DNA of 64,000 nt, taken from contig NZ_JACFAJ010000010.1 of the NCBI RefSeq assembly GCF_014250685.1, forward strand, positions 62,001 to 126,000, given 5' to 3'. The translations under genes and the position numbers were made by a program. Positions 60,933-64,000 of this stretch are shown in pieces; within the stretch, counting starts at the first letter, position 1, and every line of letters begins with the position of its first letter. Below the pieces are notes generated by a model, which saw only the letters and a program-made list of their open reading frames with translations, had not been told where the DNA came from and made no database searches. Origin of the DNA: Cetobacterium sp. 2A. Lineage in GTDB: Bacteria > Fusobacteriota > Fusobacteriia > Fusobacteriales > Fusobacteriaceae.

Positions 60933-63185
60933 ATGAATCAAGAGTTAAATATCTTAAAAAATAATATAAATCAAGGGAAAGCATTAGTAAAAAAGATAGA
61001 TATGCCAATATCTAAAGAAAAAGTTGAAACTGCAAATGAAATAGCGGGAAAAAAAGCAGAGAGTAAGTTTGTTACTTCGTTAGTATCCAGAATAGGGAAT
61101 GCTAATATAAATAGTGATTATACAGGGTATATAGAACTAGATAATTATGCATGCTGGCTTATAGCGGATGGAATAGACGATATAAAAGGGGCTGAAGAGG
61201 CAAGCAAAAAAGTAATTGAATATATTATCCATAAGTTTATAGAAAAACCTAAATTTTCTAAGAGGTATGTAAAGTATCTTTTAAAAGATGGACATGAACA
61301 GATAAAAAAAATACAACAAAGTAAAAAAACCAAACTAGGAATAGGAGCATCTCTAACGATAGTTTTAAGTGATTATACCTCTATAATAATGGGAAGCATT
61401 GGAAATACTAGGGGACTTTTATTAAGAGATGAACTTGTAACTACAAAAACAAAGGACAGTAATATAGCATATTTGATGTATGAGAATAAGCAGTTAGATT
61501 ATGATAGTATACGTTTTAATAATCAGAAAGATAAGTTAACACAGTATATAGGGACTTACGGTGGAATTGAACCATATATAAGTAAAAAAATAAAATTAAT
61601 AGAAGGAGATAAATTTCTTCTTATGAGTAGTGGAGCTTGGGAACATTTAGATGAAGTTGATATAGAAATATCTCTTTCTCAATCTCAAAGAGTAGGAAAG
61701 TGGATTGGATCATTAGAAAAAATAATTCAAAATAGCAACACTCGAAAATTAAATAACTATTCTATGATTGGTATATTTGTAGACAAAGTAGCTCCAGGAA
61801 AAAGAGATTTTAAAAAAATAAGTTCAGAAATATTTTTAGTGTTACCATTTCTGTTATTAATTGGATACTTGGGATTTAAAGGTTATCAAATAAAATCAGA
61901 AAGAGATACTATTTATCAGGAAATATATAAATTAGAAAATAAAGTAAATCGTGATTTAGAAACTAAATCATATTACAAGGCTTTGGATAATTATAAGAAA
62001 TCAAAAGAGAAATATAAGAATCTTTATATTATGCCAAGTTCAGGAATATTTAAAAACAAAATATTTTCTTCAGATATTTTAAATAGAAGTGTTGACAATC
62101 AGGTAGAAAATTTAGATAGAAAGATATCTGATTTAGAGTTAGTTTTACAATTAGAAAAACAAAAGACCACAGCTAACATAAATTATAGAGAAAATAAATT
62201 TAATGAAGCTATGAAAAACTATCAAGAAATAGAACTTTTATTAAATCAAATTCAAACTATCGATATTGTAGATAAAAATAAATGGATAGAAGAAATAAGG
62301 GAAAAAATGATAGCTTGTGAGGGATTATTGGTAGGAATGGAATTAAAAAAAGAAGCAGATGAGTTAACAAATAATGGACAATTAGAGGGTGCGATTAGAA
62401 ATTATTTAGAGTCTAAAATTATATTTCTGAAATATAATAAAATAGATTTACTTGCAGATGTAACAAGTAAAGCAGAAACATTAACTCAAATAAGAGAAAA
62501 AAGATATAAACAAGCTCTTGAATTTGAAAAAAATGGATTAAGAAGTGAATCAAAAGATATAAATGGAGCTATAGCTTATTATGAATTATCTAAAAATTTA
62601 TATGGGGAGTTAGGAGACTTTCCTAAAGAAGAGGAATTATCAGAAAAAATTTCATATTTAAATGAGTTAAAGCTTATGTTAAAAGATGAAAAAAATCTAT
62701 ATTTAAAAGATGCTCGTGTTTATTCAAAGGAAGGAAAATATGAAAAAGCTCTCGATACAATAAAAAAAGCTCAACAAAATTCAGAATTATTAAAAGATAA
62801 TCAGGGGATAGTTGACTCAGTTGAAAAAGAGGGAGATATTTTACTAGATAACAAAAAGTATGAATTAGCTAAAGAAAAATATCGTGAAGCATATAATATC
62901 TCAATAAATACAAACAATAAATTGCAACAAAAAGAATTGGAAGGGAAACAATATGTCACAACAACATTATTAAAAGCAACGGAGTTAGAAGTTCAAGGAG
63001 ATAAATTATTTAAAGAAAAAAAATATAAAGATTCAAAAGTAAAATTTATTGAATCTAAAAAAGAATATGAAAAAGTAAAAGATAATGATTTCTATTCTTC
63101 AACTAAATATGAGGAAAATATAAAAGTTATATCTGAAAAAGAAAAGAAAGCTTGGAGGGAGGTTAATTGGATTCCATTCTTTTAA
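60933..63185 (+). CDS. PP2C-like protein with membrane helix and TPR-like tail
   Basis: About 750 residues. Three ATGs in a row (60927, 60930, 60933) follow GAGGAG; the third has the best spacing. The N-terminal domain (about 25-285) has PP2C elements: SRIGNANINSDY, CWLIADGIDDIKGAEEASKK, GIGASLTIVLSD and GSIGNTRGLLL. However, the usual SDG is SSGAWEHL and the final DNxT is NNYSMIG, so two metal-binding Asp appear replaced. A membrane helix follows (about 303-322), then repeated helical units of TPR type (YKKSKEKYKNLY, KALDTIKKAQQN). Probably the PppA counterpart of the phospho-switch, perhaps an inactive one that senses something outside or in the periplasm. Confidence 0.75.
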   Translation: MNQELNILKNNINQGKALVKKIDMPISKEKVETANEIAGKKAESKFVTSLVSRIGNANINSDYTGYIELDNYACWLIADGIDDIKGAEEASKKVIEYIIHKFIEKPKFSKRYVKYLLKDGHEQIKKIQQSKKTKLGIGASLTIVLSDYTSIIMGSIGNTRGLLLRDELVTTKTKDSNIAYLMYENKQLDYDSIRFNNQKDKLTQYIGTYGGIEPYISKKIKLIEGDKFLLMSSGAWEHLDEVDIEISLSQSQRVGKWIGSLEKIIQNSNTRKLNNYSMIGIFVDKVAPGKRDFKKISSEIFLVLPFLLLIGYLGFKGYQIKSERDTIYQEIYKLENKVNRDLETKSYYKALDNYKKSKEKYKNLYIMPSSGIFKNKIFSSDILNRSVDNQVENLDRKISDLELVLQLEKQKTTANINYRENKFNEAMKNYQEIELLLNQIQTIDIVDKNKWIEEIREKMIACEGLLVGMELKKEADELTNNGQLEGAIRNYLESKIIFLKYNKIDLLADVTSKAETLTQIREKRYKQALEFEKNGLRSESKDINGAIAYYELSKNLYGELGDFPKEEELSEKISYLNELKLMLKDEKNLYLKDARVYSKEGKYEKALDTIKKAQQNSELLKDNQGIVDSVEKEGDILLDNKKYELAKEKYREAYNISINTNNKLQQKELEGKQYVTTTLLKATELEVQGDKLFKEKKYKDSKVKFIESKKEYEKVKDNDFYSSTKYEENIKVISEKEKKAWREVNWIPFF

Positions 63186-63859
63186 AGAATTATAAAATAT
63201 TAAGAAAAATACAAATTAATTCTCTATTTGAAGTATATGAAGCTTTAAATTTAAAAGGAAATAAAGTAATTATAAAGACAACTCCAGATACTTTTTTTCT
63301 TAATAAAATTTTAGTAAATGAATATACTCAATTAAAAAAATTAAAAAATAATTTTATTCCTCAAGCGATAGAAATTTTAGAAAAAAGAGTACTTGTCTTA
63401 GAATTTTTTTCTGGTCAGAATTTGAAGGAGATAAGAGTAGGAAATAAACTAGAGTGGAGAGAAATACGAAATATTTTTCTCCAACTTCTAAATTTAATAT
63501 CTTATTTGCATGAAAATGGAGTTATACATGGAGATATTAAGCCAGAGAATATAATTTATGATAGAAATAATATATTTTTAATAGATTTTGGTTCAACTAT
63601 GGAAATAGGTCAAAAAACAGCTATTTTACAATATACACCGAGCTTTTGTGACAAGGATAATTGTCTAGTGAAAATAAAAGATGAAAAAATAGATTACTAT
63701 TGTCTTTTTAGAGTTTTTTTATATCTTTTAAGAGGAGATAGAGAAGTGAATTTTGAAAAGTTACCTCTAAAATTAGAAAATTTCATAAGGAAAGGATTGG
63801 AAAAAAAGTTATACCAACCAGAGGAGATATTAGATTTATGGGATTATTTAGAAATTTAA
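63167..63859 (+). CDS. Ser/Thr protein kinase
   Basis: 230 residues from a TTG inside the end of the PP2C-like gene (GGAGGGAGG upstream). Catalytic residues are visible: Lys37 in VIIK, HGDIKPEN (121-128) with Asp123, Lys125 and Asn128, and DFG (140-142). The glycine-rich loop is missing (ILRKIQINSLFEVYEAL), and the C-lobe is short. It is likely the PpkA counterpart, phosphorylating a target read by the FHA proteins. No membrane segment, unlike PpkA. Start codon and overlap suggest low, coupled translation. Confidence 0.85.
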   Translation: MDSILLKNYKILRKIQINSLFEVYEALNLKGNKVIIKTTPDTFFLNKILVNEYTQLKKLKNNFIPQAIEILEKRVLVLEFFSGQNLKEIRVGNKLEWREIRNIFLQLLNLISYLHENGVIHGDIKPENIIYDRNNIFLIDFGSTMEIGQKTAILQYTPSFCDKDNCLVKIKDEKIDYYCLFRVFLYLLRGDREVNFEKLPLKLENFIRKGLEKKLYQPEEILDLWDYLEI

Positions 63860-64000
63860 TAAATAAAATAAAAAAGAATGAAGAAGTAAAAGTGAGTTTT
63901 AAATCAGATTTAAAAAATATAAGTATAAATAGCAATTTCTTATACCCATTTTATCAAGAAAAAATAAATATTTTAGAAGATAAAAAAATAGAAACAATAA
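63838..64000 (+). CDS. next gene of the operon, truncated by the window edge
   Basis: The ATG at 63838 lies inside the end of the kinase gene, with GAGGAGA eight bases or more upstream. Fifty-four codons are visible (starting MGLFRNLINKIKKNEEVKVS). The part seen is helical and basic, not recognisable. Confidence 0.55.
   Translation, partial: MGLFRNLINKIKKNEEVKVSFKSDLKNISINSNFLYPFYQEKINILEDKKIETI

Noticed and set aside
1-64000. CRISPR arrays, tRNA and rRNA genes
   Set aside because: No regularly spaced repeats with unique spacers and no cloverleaf or rRNA sequence were noticed on either strand.

Overview
The window is very AT-rich DNA with short intergenic gaps, strong GGAGG-type ribosome sites and frequent TTG/GTG starts. 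Together with a Gram-negative envelope (autotransporter, chaperone-usher pilus, outer-membrane barrels, lipoproteins) and YwqK/MORN-type proteins, this suggests a member of the Fusobacteriota (Fusobacterium or Cetobacterium type). That assignment is inference; no rRNA or other marker gene is present.

Region 1 (1-34.6 kb, all but one gene on the + strand) is a conjugative element. It holds virB10, a replication-organiser-like gene behind an unusual tandem pseudoknot leader, an autotransporter adhesin, a complete chaperone-usher fimbrial locus, then trbJ, a TrbK-like lipoprotein, trbL, virB11, virB3, virB4, the traF peptidase, a beta-barrel protein, virD4/traG, an ArdC-like antirestriction protein and topoisomerase III. 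The pilus genes sit between two blocks of the type IV secretion genes, so the element seems to carry its own adhesins. VirB8, a recognisable VirB9 and VirB2, and the relaxase are not visible and may lie upstream.

Region 2 (34.6-41.4 kb) looks like a defence and mobile-DNA island. A TPR-HEPN protein diverges from a defence-type reverse transcriptase. Upstream of the transcriptase is a compact, promoter-to-terminator RNA of about 220 nt that also contains an unusual long open frame. Downstream is a non-coding stretch ending in a textbook type III hammerhead ribozyme and a terminator. Then come a decayed tyrosine recombinase, an HU protein and an Rpn-family nuclease.

Region 3 (40.1-52.2 kb) is a type I restriction-modification cassette in the order hsdM-hsdS-prrC-hsdR, where prrC encodes an anticodon nuclease with its catalytic triad intact. 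It lies between two imperfect direct repeats carrying paralogous genes, the second derived from the first by deletions.

Region 4 (52.2-55.8 kb) has small genes on the minus strand and much non-coding DNA. Region 5 (55.8 kb to the end) is a contractile-injection (type VI-like) operon: sheath-like and tube-like proteins, a baseplate-like protein, a J-domain protein, two FHA proteins, a PP2C-like protein with TPR-like tail and a Ser/Thr kinase. The last four resemble the threonine-phosphorylation control circuit of type VI systems, but the PP2C domain appears to have lost key metal ligands.
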